A DNA stretch of 64,000 nucleotides, taken from NCBI GenBank assembly GCA_022036555.1, contig CM039126.1, positions 30,837,925 to 30,901,924 of the forward strand. Direction: 5' to 3'. Below, piece after piece: positions 44,943 through 56,248 of the stretch. The position numbers and the translations under genes are program-made. A model generated the notes under the pieces. That model saw only the letters and a program-made list of their open reading frames with translations. It was not told where the DNA came from and did no database searches. Source of the stretch: Microstegium vimineum. Its lineage: Eukaryota > Streptophyta > Magnoliopsida > Poales > Poaceae. How positions within the stretch are numbered: the first letter of the stretch is position 1; each line of letters opens with the position of its first letter.

Positions 44943-45544
44943 ATAGCTATGTCTCAAAATAATAAGTTAGAAAGAGAGACCAAATCAAATAGAGGAGTAG
45001 TGATCATTTGTCATGTTTCACACACTTGAACATCTTGATCTAAGAGTATGACATTTCTCTCCTTGGATCCGAAATTTGAATTTACAATATATGCAAGGTA
45101 AGTTTGCTACATTCTTTATCCTTACCTATATCTCCACAAAAGCCTTTAGAGTAGGATGAGAAGAAAGCAACTTCAAGTATGTGCCTTGGTGAGGAATCAT
45201 ACATCATATGAGCGACTCGAGAGTACTATTTGAGGAACACTAAGTTTTCTTTTACAAAACATTACAAAACCTCCGATATGAAACTTGTGAAGAATAAGAA
45301 AACTAGTGCTCAAGTCAAGTTATTCTATCTCTCAACCACCCAAGACAAAGGGTAAAGCCATAAGCCCCATGGAGGACTAAGAATATGGGTGAGTTCTCAT
45401 TGCTAAATTTTCCATTCAAAAGAGAAGTATGTTTGTTGTAAATTTAGTCCTCTTGAAATATGAAGCATAGTAGCAACTCCTGATCCACCGAGGCTAAGTT
45501 TGATTGTTTGCTCGAGACGAGCAAAGGTTAACCTTGGGGGATCT
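44943..45544 (+). other. Athila 3' untranslated region, second part, with polypurine tract
   Basis: No gene. Ends with GAGACGAGCAAAGGTTAACC and TTGGGGGATCT directly before the 3' LTR, the plus-strand primer of the element. Confidence 0.7.
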
Positions 45545-47335
45545 TGTTGACGCTAAGAATGACACACTTTTACATATCTAAAATACCGTCAACAACCTCG
45601 GTTTCAAGCGTAGAATAACACTTCATGAACATAGTTATTAGTAATAAGTTCCACATGTATTTGGATAGCCTTTGTTTTTAGGGAATGACATTTCAGTACA
45701 ATCAGGGGTGCTGGAAGCTCCTTTTGCACATCTCCCGATGTGTGATTGGAGCCAAACTCCAGAACCTCTGTACCATGAGACTCCTAGCACGTTCAGGAGC
45801 TCCCACGAGAAGGCCTGGCTCCAAAGGAGCCAAATTATGATCGGTTGATCGTGGTTTGGACCCTTCTGGCTAGCCAAGCTAGCATGATCTATGACAAAGC
45901 TATTCCAACCCTTGGATGCAACTTGTGCTTTCATTCAACGCTCCAAATCAAGTGCATAAGGATCCATGGGCCAAAATCAAGAGAACCAGCATGACAAACA
46001 CCTCAGAAGAATCAACCAAGCTCTGACTGGTGGGCCACCTTATGGAAGGTGGCAGTGGGTCCAACACCCCATAGGGGGGTCGGCCGATACCCCTAAGGGG
46101 CCCACAGCCCCCTAGCTCTTCTCTGGGCTATGGGTACCCTTCTAAAAGCCTTAGGCAGGGCCCACCTGTCATAGTGGGTCAGTCGATACCCCCAAGACCC
46201 CTAAAGCTACTGGTGACTCCCCCTCGCATTTAACACATGATAGAAATCAGAACCCTCCATTCCATGGCGGTTTGGAGGTGGTGGATCCAAGGGCCCAAGA
46301 TTGAAGCCTCCTGGATCGATGACGTGGCGGTGGAGTAGCCCCTACTCCACCTCCCACTATAAATAGAGGCTCACACCCCCCTCTTCACACATGGTGGACA
46401 AGCCTACAAGCTCATTTTCTTAGATTTATCTTAGTAGTTAGTCTAGTGTGGGAGTTAGAGTTGAGTTGAGAGGTGCTCAGGATTTCTAGAATTGTCTCTT
46501 GGAGAGTCTGGTATAGCTCTTGTATCTTTCCTTTCTTGTAAGACTTTATTTTATTCAATATATTACTTTTCCTTTACTTTACTTAGTATTTACTTTGAGC
46601 ATTACTATACTTGTTATAGTATTGTTATGTGCTTTTGCTTATTACTAGCCTTTACATCAATAGTCTGTGATCCTTGTGGCCTTTCCCGTATACGATCATT
46701 GCCTATCATAGGGTACATTGGTTGTAGATCACAACTAAAGTAGTAAGTTGTGTCTAAGCGTGGTGCTTATACATCATCTTACCCTTGGTTACCGCATGCA
46801 GCACGGATTATTTGTGGTAGCTAGCAAGAGAGTGACAGCCTTGTCTAGTCTTTGTATCCCACCACGTATTCTTAGGCAAGTTCTTAAAAGGTAAGGCCCC
46901 ATAAAAAGAGAGCGCGGTCTGGTAGGAGTTTTGTCCTTCTACTGATCTATCCTCTTGCCTAGCATACTTGAGGAGGCAAACTATTGTGTTTAAACTAATT
47001 AATTTGCTAAGTACATTGAAGTAGAGTGAATTACATAGGAGTCCTAATCCCTCTCGTTGTCCTCCCACCTAGCTATACTCACTATTTATCCTTAGTTATC
47101 TTTTACCTTGGCTTATTCATCCATCACCTTCCACTATCACTTTATTCGTTACCCCCCTATAGTTGGTACTAAGTTGAGGTGCTCTTTTGGATCTCTTTCT
47201 AATTATCATTTATAGCTACCGCTTTCCCTTAGAAAATATAAATTACGATACCTTGGAATACTCCTAGGTGAAGTGCTACAACGGTATAATCTGTGCGCTT
47301 GCGGATTTATCCAATAGTCATAAGAAATACCAACA
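45545..47335 (+). repeat. 3' LTR of Athila element
   Basis: 1,791 bases, TGTTGACGC ... TACCAACA, partner of 24212-26020. TATA box at 46357-46366; motif GGTCGGCCGATACCCC at 46078-46093 and a variant at 46178. Confidence 0.9.
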
Positions 47336-48397
47336 TTCCCTAAACGCCATGATTACATTGACAGACCTCCTGAACAATGCCTCCCGACCAGGGCACATTG
47401 CTCGGGTAGAGGCTCCTAAAGTTATATGCCCAGCAAGCTGTATTTACGACCATAGAACAGTCGACGACTCTACAAGCAGCATGACTATTTGCCTAGCATC
47501 TGCAGGAACGGTCTCCACAGGCCCTAGTCACGCCACGATCGAGCCTCTCGGAAAAATCCCTGTCACTGGTATCTCCCTATGCGTGCATGAGCGTTTGCCC
47601 TCTTCGCTGCGGGTTATCAGCAGCGTGCCCCTTGGTAATCCCCACAACTCCTACGCATGCAGTGGCTCTGAGCCCTACGATCTAGATCACGGGGAACCCA
47701 AGGCTGAACGATTCATCACTACGGCTCACGACTTAGCTAGCACGAAAGGACATACAAGTGAAATAAAAAGTTCACCGCCTCGATTAAACAACTTTACAAC
47801 ATTTCTCTTACAAGTCCGAATACTTGTATCCTAGATACAAACTATGGCTGTCCCATAGCAAACAGATCTACATCCCTCACGATAGCCTCTGCCACGGGCT
47901 CAACCTCTTCTTCTAGGTGATCGATCTCCTCCTTTGACGTGCCGGCAATGAAACCCATCGCCGCTCGGCCAAGATTCATCCGCGGGTAATGCAAACGAAG
48001 CATTGCAAGGCCATGAGTAGCAACGCTCTGCGCCGCGGAGGTTGTGAATGCCTGGAACCTGCCCCAGAGCCCGCGCACCTTCGAGAGGATGCCATCCATG
48101 ACTGCCTACTCCTCCCGCTCCGGGATGAGTGCCTCCCCATTTATACATCGTACGACCGGGTCGACCTCCCTCGCCAGCGACCAAACACGGTCATAACAAC
48201 TGTCCACCTGTCTACAGGTCTGCAAATTGAAGATGAGCATTCCCTCGGTAAGCTGTGAGCACAGAAGCCCAATGTAAGGCAATTCCCCTAACACGATAAC
48301 CGACCGAAGGCGACGCGAACCTACCTTCATGCTTCACCCACTTTGAGACCGGGAAGAGGAGGTTTATACTCCTCTACCCTCAAGAAGTATGACCAGA
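47336..48397 (+). mobile_element. First Tat element resumed; 3' end without LTR
   Basis: Sequence after the Athila element resumes the Tat interior. It carries a minus-strand coding segment (47842-48330) and stops at about 48397, where copia gag resumes. The 3' LTR expected here (a partner of 20367-20841) is absent, so the right end has been deleted. Confidence 0.65.
47842..48330 (-). pseudogene. Antisense ORF of Tat element
   Basis: Minus-strand frames 48106-48330 (LPYIGLLCSQLTEGMLIFNL, YDRVWSLAREVDP) and 47842-48099 (MDGILSKVRGLWGRFQAFTT, LAMLRLHYPRMNLGRAAMGF, then an acidic helix HLEEEVEPVAEAIVRDVD). They point against the direction of the element. Antisense ORFs near the 3' end are a known oddity of grass Tat elements such as maize Grande. 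The role of the protein is unknown. A frame break separates the two parts. Confidence 0.5.
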
Positions 48398-48953
48398 ACA
48401 TAAGCAAGCAGTCCTCACCTACATAAGCCTTAACTAAGGAGTGATTGAGCTTTGTAACCACCTTGTTGAGGGTTTCATTTTAAGGCATTAGTGAGGCATC
48501 ACAAGTGAAACCATCACTAGTAGATGAAGTAGGAGTGGAAGTACTACAAGAGGGGTTAGTGGGAGCAACAATAATAGGAGTATAAAATGATTCATCAAGA
48601 ATATCACAAGTAACTCCCATGTCACATGTTTGAACAATCTTCTTCTTACTTTGGTCAAGGAGTAAGGAATGAGCTCTTTCAAGCTTAGTGTGAGACTTCT
48701 CTAGCTTCTCATGGGCTTCCATTAGCCTCTCATGAGATGATACGACCTCATCAAGGTTTTGCTCAAGAGCTTCATTGGTCTTGCGCAATTCCTTGCATTC
48801 CTTCCTCTTCTTTTTAATGTATTCCTTAGTTTGTTCAAGAATGTCCATGAGTTCCTCCTTAGAGGGACCCTCATCATCACTATCACTCTCACTCTCAATC
48901 TCACTCTCATCATGAGAAAGTACCTTAGCGAACTTAGCCATGAAGCATGATGA
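48398..48953 (-). pseudogene. gag: Copia gag middle part with coiled coil
   Basis: Minus-strand frame of 159 codons (MTSSCFMAKFAKVLSHDESE): acidic start, long heptad-like coiled coil (EELMDILEQTKEYIKKKRKE, RLMEAHEKLEKSHTKLERAH), then serine/threonine-rich SCSTSTPTSSTSDGFTCDAS. After its stop, the same family sequence continues in a broken frame (NETLNKVVTKLNHSLVKAYV, then GEDCLLM) to 48398. This is the piece that joins onto LGSQRASLYKEG at 20366 in relatives. It is cut on the right at 48953 by the second Tat LTR. Confidence 0.75.
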
Positions 48954-49403
48954 TGTCAATGGGATATCCTATAGGGTACCCAGGAACCGGCCTGCCAGAG
49001 CTTTGGGCCTCATCACTCGGCCCACGAAGGAAGGCGAGCATACAAACCCAGATTCTAATCGAATATGACGACAGGACCGAAGCATTGCTTAGGACTCTAA
49101 GTTTGTAACCGAGTAGGATCAGACATAACCCTCGACCAGTCCCTAGACTATAAAGGGCTGGTGAGGGTATCACCCAAAAAACACCTGAACAAACTACATA
49201 ACACTTGATACGTAGAGTGACACACAACACCTTGTATTACGAGATCAGAGCAATAAACAAGCAACCCAACTGTGTCGAGGGCCTGAACCAGTATAAACCA
49301 TGTGTCTCTATGTGTCCAACCAACAATGTTTCACTATTCGCCGAGGCACGAACAACTGTCTCGGGTAACCCCGTGGCAGGCTATCGGTGGTAAAACATCA
49401 ACA
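48954..49403 (+). repeat. 5' LTR of second Tat element
   Basis: 450 bases, TGTCAATGGGATATCC ... AAACATCAACA; TATA-like CTATAAAGGG at 49148-49157. Followed by the Tat primer binding site. Confidence 0.85.
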
Positions 49404-49423
49404 GCTGGCGCGCCAGGTAGGGG
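49404..49423 (+). promoter_or_regulatory. Primer binding site of second Tat element
   Basis: GCTGGCGCGCCAGGTAGGGG, same core as at 20843-20861. Confidence 0.85.
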
Positions 49424-49449
49424 CTTTCGGCGAATTTTTTCTCGAAAGC

Positions 49450-50762
49450 ATGGTGGACCACGACCTCAAGATGACAAAATCGACGAAATCAACGTTCTTC
49501 TTTGGATTGTGGATTTGCGAGATCAGCGACAATGGGAAGCTTCGAAGCTGACTCTGAGAAGCAGAAGGATTCAGCAAAAAGATTGAACAAGACCTCCAAG
49601 AACTAAATCAAAAGATCAAAAACCTCACAATTTCGAAACCGATTGGGACAAGGGGAGAAGACCGATACGAGTCCAACTCAGAGAAGGAGACGTCACCACA
49701 CACCGATTCCAAGTCAAACACGGGAAGACCAAACACAAACCAAGTCAGAGTACGCAGCCCAACCTCGATCAGAAACAAGAACAACTCAGAAACAATCAAG
49801 TACCCAGGCCCATACGGACTACGCAATTCCGCATCGACACACAAACATTTTCTTCGGAAGCAAATGACAAGGAGCGTGACTCTAAAAGGCGCTCAAGAAG
49901 GGATGATAATGTCAAAAACTCCAGAGGGTGCATTGTACACTAGCCAAACTACTTCCCAAAACCGCAAACCCAAGGATGAAGAGCTACCATACCAAGAAGG
50001 AAAAGAACTCGGAAACTATAAAAAACTACCATGCAAACCAAGAAAGAAGAATCAGCAAGCAGAGAGAACTCGGAGAGGATGCGTTATATACATGGAAGAA
50101 CTAGAACCCTACCTAGAACCACCCCAGATACCCGACTTAAAATCATCAGATGAATTAGAAGGAGATATCTCCGATGACGAGGAAGGCGATGACAATGAAA
50201 CCAATGACCACAAAGCTGCAAGGCTAAAAAATAACAAGGCCAGGGCAGGAAGAAGAAATCGAACCTTTCAGATAAAACAAATCTGGAACAAATACAAAGC
50301 AGAACTGACAGAATACAACAGGAAGAAGGTAGAAAGCGAATCCATGAAAAATACAAAGAGAGAGAGAGAATTGAAGAGCTGACAAAAGAGCTAAATATCC
50401 TCACTAAAGAAGAAAGAATCATAGATGAGCAGAATAAAGAAGACGGAGATCCCAATAAACAACCCGACGGTGATACACCCAAAGAACAACAAGGGGGACA
50501 ACAAGTCGAACAACCCCTTAAAAAGTCAATATTCCACAGATTGGGAAAGACAGAGATACCACAACCGTCGGAAAAGCATGAACGACATATCAGACTAGTA
50601 AATCAAAACAGCCCAGACTGGGGCCAGCGCTACCCGGAAGACTACGGAGAATCCGAGTACAGAGGAGACAGGGACTACTATAGAAGAGATTGGTCACCCG
50701 ACTTCAATCGGACAGAACAATACGACAGATTTCCATGTTTCGCAAGAGATTGCAAACGTTGA
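49450..50762 (+). pseudogene. gag: Second Tat element: gag N-terminal region, broken
   Basis: Several short frames in sequence (49450, 49864-50382, 50541-50762). The middle one is highly charged, with acidic SSDELEGDISDDEEGDDNE and a basic C-terminal helix. Codon use is strongly A-rich (AGA, CAA, AAC), unlike the GC-rich first Tat element. Confidence 0.6.
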
Positions 50763-51571
50763 GATTACCCCACAAGTTCAAACTAGCAAACCATTCCGAA
50801 TACAACGACAAAGTAGAACCCAGTCAATGGATAAGAGTCTACTCTCAATCCATTGAACTCGCGGGAGGAGATAATGACATCAAGGCATTATATTTCCCAA
50901 TGGCACTTGAAGTTATGCCTCTACAATGGTTCGACAAGTTAAAACCACGATCAATGAAATATTGGGAAGACTTGCAAGAGGCTTTCTGCTACAACTTTGC
51001 AGGTTTAATCACACACCCTATGACGGCAGCCGAGTTGAAAAACATTAAACATAGAAAAGGAAAAACTTTAAGAGAATATTATCGAAGATTCGGAGAACTC
51101 AGAGCTCAGATTCATGACATCACCGACAGAGAGGTAATAGAGACATTTGCCGATGGAATCCTAGCAAATTGGCAATTCAAAGATTATTTCAACGAAAACG
51201 CAAGATCCAATGAGGATTTCAAAAAGGCCATCGAAAAAATGATATCATCAGAAGAAACAACTCAACACAGATTCACCCAGGATTATTACGAAAACAGAAG
51301 ACCAGATTTCAGACCTCATGATAGAAGGCCATGTCAGGATAACATGGTAGCAGCAGCGGATAACAAAACAAGATACAACGACAACGACAAAGGAGGATAC
51401 AACAACAACTACCAAAACAACCGGGACACAAACCGGAATAACAGATACTCAAACAACAACTATCAGGGAAACAACTACGCAAGAAAGCCAGCAGAGAGAA
51501 TAGAAAACCTACCATGCCACATACATCCTTATGCAGGGTACAAGTTAGTCAAATGCGACATATTTCAATGA
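50690..51571 (+). CDS. gag: Second Tat element: gag capsid and zinc finger
   Basis: 293 codons. Capsid core LPHKFKLANHSEYNDKVEPS, MALEVMPLQWFDKLKPRSM, YYRRFGELRAQIHDI, EVIETFADGILANW; then Asn-rich tail and zinc finger NLPCHIHPYAGYKLVKCDIF. In the usual Tat finger a second histidine follows HPYAG; here it is Tyr, so metal binding may be weak. Open through its length but not linked in frame to the N-terminal region. Confidence 0.75.
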   Translation: MVTRLQSDRTIRQISMFRKRLQTLRLPHKFKLANHSEYNDKVEPSQWIRVYSQSIELAGGDNDIKALYFPMALEVMPLQWFDKLKPRSMKYWEDLQEAFCYNFAGLITHPMTAAELKNIKHRKGKTLREYYRRFGELRAQIHDITDREVIETFADGILANWQFKDYFNENARSNEDFKKAIEKMISSEETTQHRFTQDYYENRRPDFRPHDRRPCQDNMVAAADNKTRYNDNDKGGYNNNYQNNRDTNRNNRYSNNNYQGNNYARKPAERIENLPCHIHPYAGYKLVKCDIFQ

Positions 51572-51679
51572 AGATTTGCAAAGAAATAAGGGACGCGCAC
51601 AAACAACTCAGAACAAAGAACAGATGAAACTAGAAAAGAAACAAAGAAGGCGGAGGGAAATTACCAGGAACCCCAGCAA

Positions 51680-52408
51680 CAATTAGCCGTAATCTTTTCC
51701 GGAGTACCATACACAAGAAATATAAGACAAGAAAAGTTAGCCCATAGAACCATTATGGTAGCTGAACCAACTACCCCAAGATACTTGGATTGGTCAGAAT
51801 ACCCAATACAAATCACAAGAGAGGACCAATGGACGAGTGCGACAAACGCCGGCTACTATCCCCTAGTAATGGGACCAACAATAGCAGGAGTGGCAGTATC
51901 CAAAGTACTCATCGATGGAGGAGCTGGACTAAACATAATCTTCGTAGACACTTTAAGAAAGATGAACTTAGACTACGAAGGAATGATCACACCAACAAGC
52001 ATTCCTTTCTATGGAACAGTACCCGAAAAAGCCTCCATACCATTGGGGCAGATAACCTTACCCGGTCACCTTTGGAACACTAGACAAATACAGAACCAAG
52101 TTCATCAAGTTCGAGGTAGCAGATTTCGAATCATGCTACCATGCAATCCTTGGAAGACCAGCACTTACAAGATACATGGCAATACCACACTACCCGTACC
52201 TCTCAAGATGCCGACAACAAAAGGAGTCCTATCACTAAAAGGAGACCTAAAGAAGGCTTACGATTGTGACGTACAAGCTATACAAATATCAGAAAAGCTG
52301 CAAGACTACAAAGAAAAAGAAGACATTGCAAGGAGGGTCGAAGAAATGAACCCGGATGAAATACAAATACCAGCAAAGAAGCCAAATAACTTCACACCAC
52401 CAAAATAA
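51680..52408 (+). pseudogene. Second Tat element: aspartic protease
   Basis: TPRYLDWSEYPIQITREDQW, then active site VLIDGGAGLNIIFVDTL, then KASIPLGQITLP. From about 52056 to 52205 the ORF is out of the original frame: an extra base at about 52056-52062 (run of C) and a missing base near 52200 cancel each other, so about 48 residues are foreign sequence in an open frame. The second conserved block is inside that section in another frame. After it the ORF is right again (PTTKGVLSLKGDLKKAYDCD). Confidence 0.75.
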
Positions 52409-52429
52409 GCCACCACAAAGACAATTGAT

Positions 52430-53563
52430 CTATTGACTGGAGATGCAGAGAAGACAACAATAATCAGTGCAAATCTAGACCCCAAATAGGAACTTGCGCT
52501 CACCAACTTTCTAAGGGATAACAAAGACATATTCGCATGGAAACCTGCAGACATGCCGGGGGTCCCAAAGGAGTTAGATGAGCACAAAATTGACACAAAT
52601 AAAGGTTCAAGACTAGTAAAGCAGAAGTTACGCAGATTCGTTCCAGACAGAAAAGCAGCAATCAAAAAAGAAATTACAAAGCTATTGGCAGCAGGGTTCA
52701 TTAGAGAAATAATCAACCTAGACTGGTTAGCCAACCCGGTCTTAGTAGAGAAAAAGAACTCGAAGGAATGGCGCATGTGCGTTGACGACATGGATCTCAA
52801 CAAACATTGCTCAAAAGACCCATACGGACCACCAAGGATTGATCAAGTCATAGATTCAACAATGGGATCATCATTATTATCCTTCCTTGATTGCTACTCG
52901 GGGTATGATCAAATATCACTAAGAGAAGAAGATCAGAGCAAAACATCTTTTATAACACCCTTCGGAGAATATTGCTACAAGTCAATGCTATTTGGACTAA
53001 AGAACGCAGGAGCAACATATCAGAGAGCAATACAAACTTGTCTTGGAGATCAAATCAGAAGAAACGCTGAAGCTTACATTGATGACGCGGTAATCAAGAC
53101 AAAAGAACCTGAATCACTGTTGGAAGACTTAGAAGAAACTTTCAAAAATCTAAAGGCATGGAAGCGGAAATTAAACCCTACAAAATGTGTTTTTGGCGTA
53201 CCATCAGGGAAACTACTCAGTTTCTTAGTCAGCAACAGAGGGATCGAAGCATGCACAAAACAAGTCAAAGAAATTATGGAAATAAAGCCACCAAAAAAGA
53301 TCAAGGACATACAAAAAATGATAGGATGTATGGCAGCTCTCAACACATTCATCTCAAAGCTGGGAGAAAAAGGATTACCCTTCTTCAAACTCTTAAAGAA
53401 GAAAGAAAGTTCCGAATGGACAGAGGAGGCAAATCAAGCTTTCATCAAGCTAAAAGAATACTTATCATCATCTCCAATAATGACTCCACCGAAAAACAAG
53501 GAAGACATGATGCTATATATCACGGCAACAAAGAATGTGTACTTATATCATCAAGGAAGCTAA
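52430..53563 (+). pseudogene. pol: Second Tat element: reverse transcriptase
   Basis: The 336-codon frame from 52553 holds the whole RT core: FIREIINLDWLANPVLVEKK, WRMCVDDMDLNKHC, SFLDCYSGYDQISL, TPFGEYCYKSMLFGLKNAGA, the catalytic box AYIDDAVIKT, and LNPTKCVFGV; RT connection region after that. Both aspartates of the YIDD box are present. The frame is preceded by FRDNKDIFAWKPADMPG-type sequence in the same frame after a stop at 52486. It shifts out near 53540 (NVYLYHQGS). Confidence 0.85.
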
Positions 53564-54436
53564 GGCATTACTTCCATGAACACAAGGTAACTATCATCAC
53601 CAATTTCCCGCTACAAGACATACTCATAAATTAACAAGGACGCTATAGGCCGAATATCAAAATGGGTAGTAGAGCTCGGAGCCTTAAACTCGGACATCAA
53701 AATGAGAACGTCAATCAAATCGCAAATACTACTTGACTTCATCGCAGAATGGACAGAAGCTACCCAAAAAGAACCCGAACCAATACAGGACCATTGGAAA
53801 ATGTATTTTGATGGATCTCTAAAACTCGGAGGGGCAGGAGTAGGAGTACTATTAATCTCTCCAGAAGGAAGACAACTAAAGTACGTATTGCAAATATCAT
53901 GGCAAGCAACAAACAATGAAGCAGAATACGAAGCGCTCATACATGGCCTAAAAGTAGCAACTACCTTGGGAATCAAAAGAGTACTCGCCTATGGAGATTC
54001 AAAAGTAGTAATTAATCAAGTAAACAAAGAATGAGACTGCACAAAACACAACATGGATGCATATTGCGTAGAAATAAGAAAGCTCGAGAAGAACTTTGAA
54101 GGACTAGAAATCCATCATATCCCAAGAGATTCAAACGTGTCCGCAGATATATTATCAAAATTAGGGTCAGATAGAGCAAAAGTACCACCAGGAATATTTG
54201 TAGAAGAACTTGAAAGACCATCATTTCAAGAAATCGACAAAAGAAAGGAAGACTCAATGTACATAGACAAGACAGAAGAACCCAATACTTCAAGACAAGT
54301 CTTCAACATAGAAAGTGATCGGAGACAAGTGTACATTGATTATAAAAGCGAAAGCAAACTACCCGGAGACAAAGTAGAAGCAACAAGAGTTATAAGAAAA
54401 AGCAAAGCCTACGTCCTTGTAAAAGACAAATTATAA
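53564..54436 (+). pseudogene. pol: Second Tat element: RNase H domain
   Basis: 53702-54034 has WKMYFDGSLKLGGAGVGVLL (first Asp), QATNNEAEYEALIHGLKVA (Glu), RVLAYGDSKVVINQVNKE (second Asp), then a stop; 54053-54436 continues (YCVEIRKLEKNFEGLEIHHI, DSNVSADILSKL). This is the second RNase H type found in the Tat lineage. Three of the metal-binding residues are visible. Confidence 0.8.
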
Positions 54437-55380
54437 AAGAGGGCAACATCTTCTGGAGTATTACTAAAGTGTGTATCAACACAAGAAGGAAAGGAGATAT
54501 TAGAAGAAATCCACTCGGGATGCTGCGGAAACCATGCAACACCCAGAACACTAATCGATAAAGCATTTAGAAGTGGATTCTACTGGCCAACAACACTCAG
54601 AGATGCAGAACAATTAGTCAAGACGTGCAAAAGCTACCAAATGTTTGCAAGACAATCACATGTCCCAGCACACAATCTAATCTGCATACCACCAGCTTGG
54701 CCCTTCTCATGTTGGGGGCTGGATCAAGTTGGACCTCTCAAAAAAGCAAAAGGAGGATTTGAATATATATTTGTGGCGGTGGATAAGTTCACTAAGTGGA
54801 TTGAATACAAACCACTAGTTAAATACAGCGCAGAAAAAGCAACAGAATTTATACAAGACATCATACATAGATTTGAGATGCCCAACAGAATAATTACAGA
54901 CCTAGGATCACCATTCATAGCAAAGGAATTTCAGTATTGGGAAAGAGACTGTGGAATAGAGATAGACTATGCATCAGTCGCTCACCCCCAAGCAAATGGA
55001 CAAGTCGAAAGAGCCAACAGACTATTATTACAAGGTTTAAAACCAAGATTGTATGAAGACTTGAAAGACTACAAAGGAAAATGGATAGAATAATTACCGA
55101 AAGTGGTTTCGGGCTTAAGAACCCAGATCAGCAGAGCAATAGGATACTCACCATTCTTTCTGGTTTATGGATCAGAAGCCGTATTACCCGCTGACTTAAT
55201 ATGACAATCACCAAGAATCGAACAATATGATGAGGGAGAAGCTGAAGAAACAAGACAACTAGAGATTGACACAATCGAAGAAATAAGAGATAGCTCAGTG
55301 ATACAAAATGCAAGATACCTACAAGGCCTGCGAAGACATTATGACAGGAACACACACCGAAGAACACTACGTCTATACTA
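54437..55380 (+). pseudogene. pol: Second Tat element: integrase, cut at right end
   Basis: Zinc region HSGCCGNHATPRTLIDKAF with CKSYQMF, the final cysteine replaced by Tyr. Core: CWGLDQVGPLKKAKGGFEYI (Asp), RIITDLGSPFIAKEF (Asp), ANGQVERANRLLLQGL (Glu), so the D,D,E residues are present. A stop at 55091 (WIE*) and another at 55202 interrupt the C-terminal domain, which runs to RHYDRNTHRR, then changes to Athila LTR sequence at about 55380. The element's 3' LTR is lost. Confidence 0.8.
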
Positions 55381-56248
55381 TTCTTACTACTTTAACCCTA
55401 GCATAACGCTAAAGCACTCTACTTAAAGTAAAGCGATGAACAAGCGTGAAAATATGTATAACTGCTATGCCAGAAGTAGAATATCAAATACTATAAAGAA
55501 CTCAGAAGAAATCACTTACAAGTGCTAAACTTACAAGAGATTCGCATCCGCTGAGGTAGAGCTCCGGAGAAGATTCCCAATAGATCCGGGGCTTTCTCCA
55601 GAAGACTTCACTCACTCTCCTCCAACTAGCATAGCACTACAGCAGAGCTTCACTAAGCTACTAAGCAGTAGTATTTCTCAAAAGAGTCAGGAATACAAGT
55701 GAAGGCCTAGGGGGTATTTATAGCACGAGGTGGAGTAGGGGCTACTCCGGTGCCACGTTAGTGATCCGCGCCACCTTCATCAGCCACCGTAGGATCAAAC
55801 CGTCATTGTAACCACCTTAGATCAATGGCAGGGATGCTTCTGATGTGTGGAGGCATGTAGAGAGGCGGTGGGACCTCCTCCTTCTTCTAGAAGGTGTCCC
55901 CACTAGTTAGGGACCCAGTGAGAGGCTGTAGCCCAATTTTGGAGATCGACCGATGCACTTTTGGCTCCTTTGGAGTCAGGCTTTCTCATGGAAGCTCATG
56001 GACGTGTCAGGAGTCCAATGGTGAAGTCGGTCTAGAGTTTGGCTCCAATCACATATCAGGAGATATGCAAAATGAGCTTCCAGCATTGCTGATTGGCCTA
56101 AAATGTTATTCCCTGCAAACCAAAGTCTTCCATGTATATGTGGAAGTCATTAGTGGTAACTATGTGCATATAGCGTTAATCTACTCTTGAATCCAAGGCT
56201 GTTGACGGTTTTTTAGTATGTAAAAGTATGTCATTCTTACCATCAACA
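55380..56248 (-). repeat. Athila-like LTR, minus strand, partial
   Basis: On the minus strand it begins TGTTGATGGTAAGAATGACA at 56248, closely resembling the start of the Athila LTRs at 24212 and 45545. It has a TATA box (TATAAATA, 55715-55722 in minus sense). About 870 bases remain of the expected ~1.8 kb; the far end is missing at the junction with Tat integrase. Confidence 0.75.

Larger units (their letters stand above)
24212..47335 (+). mobile_element. Athila-type Ty3/gypsy element, 23.1 kb with nested cargo
   Basis: Two LTRs in the same direction (24212-26020 and 45545-47335), an Athila-type primer site, gag, protease, an Athila-style extra ORF, and a polypurine tract (GGGGGATCT, 45536-45544). 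The 5-base flanks TACCC and TTCCC match at four of five positions, as expected for an old target-site duplication. There is no RT, RNase H or integrase of this element. About 14.7 kb of its interior is the inverted-repeat structure with chromovirus and a further LTR, and 43690-44942 is a solo LTR. Confidence 0.85.

Noticed and set aside
52553..53563. The second Tat RT as an active enzyme
   Set aside because: Although YIDD is intact, the frame is closed off from protease, RNase H and integrase by stops and shifts, and the 3' LTR is lost.
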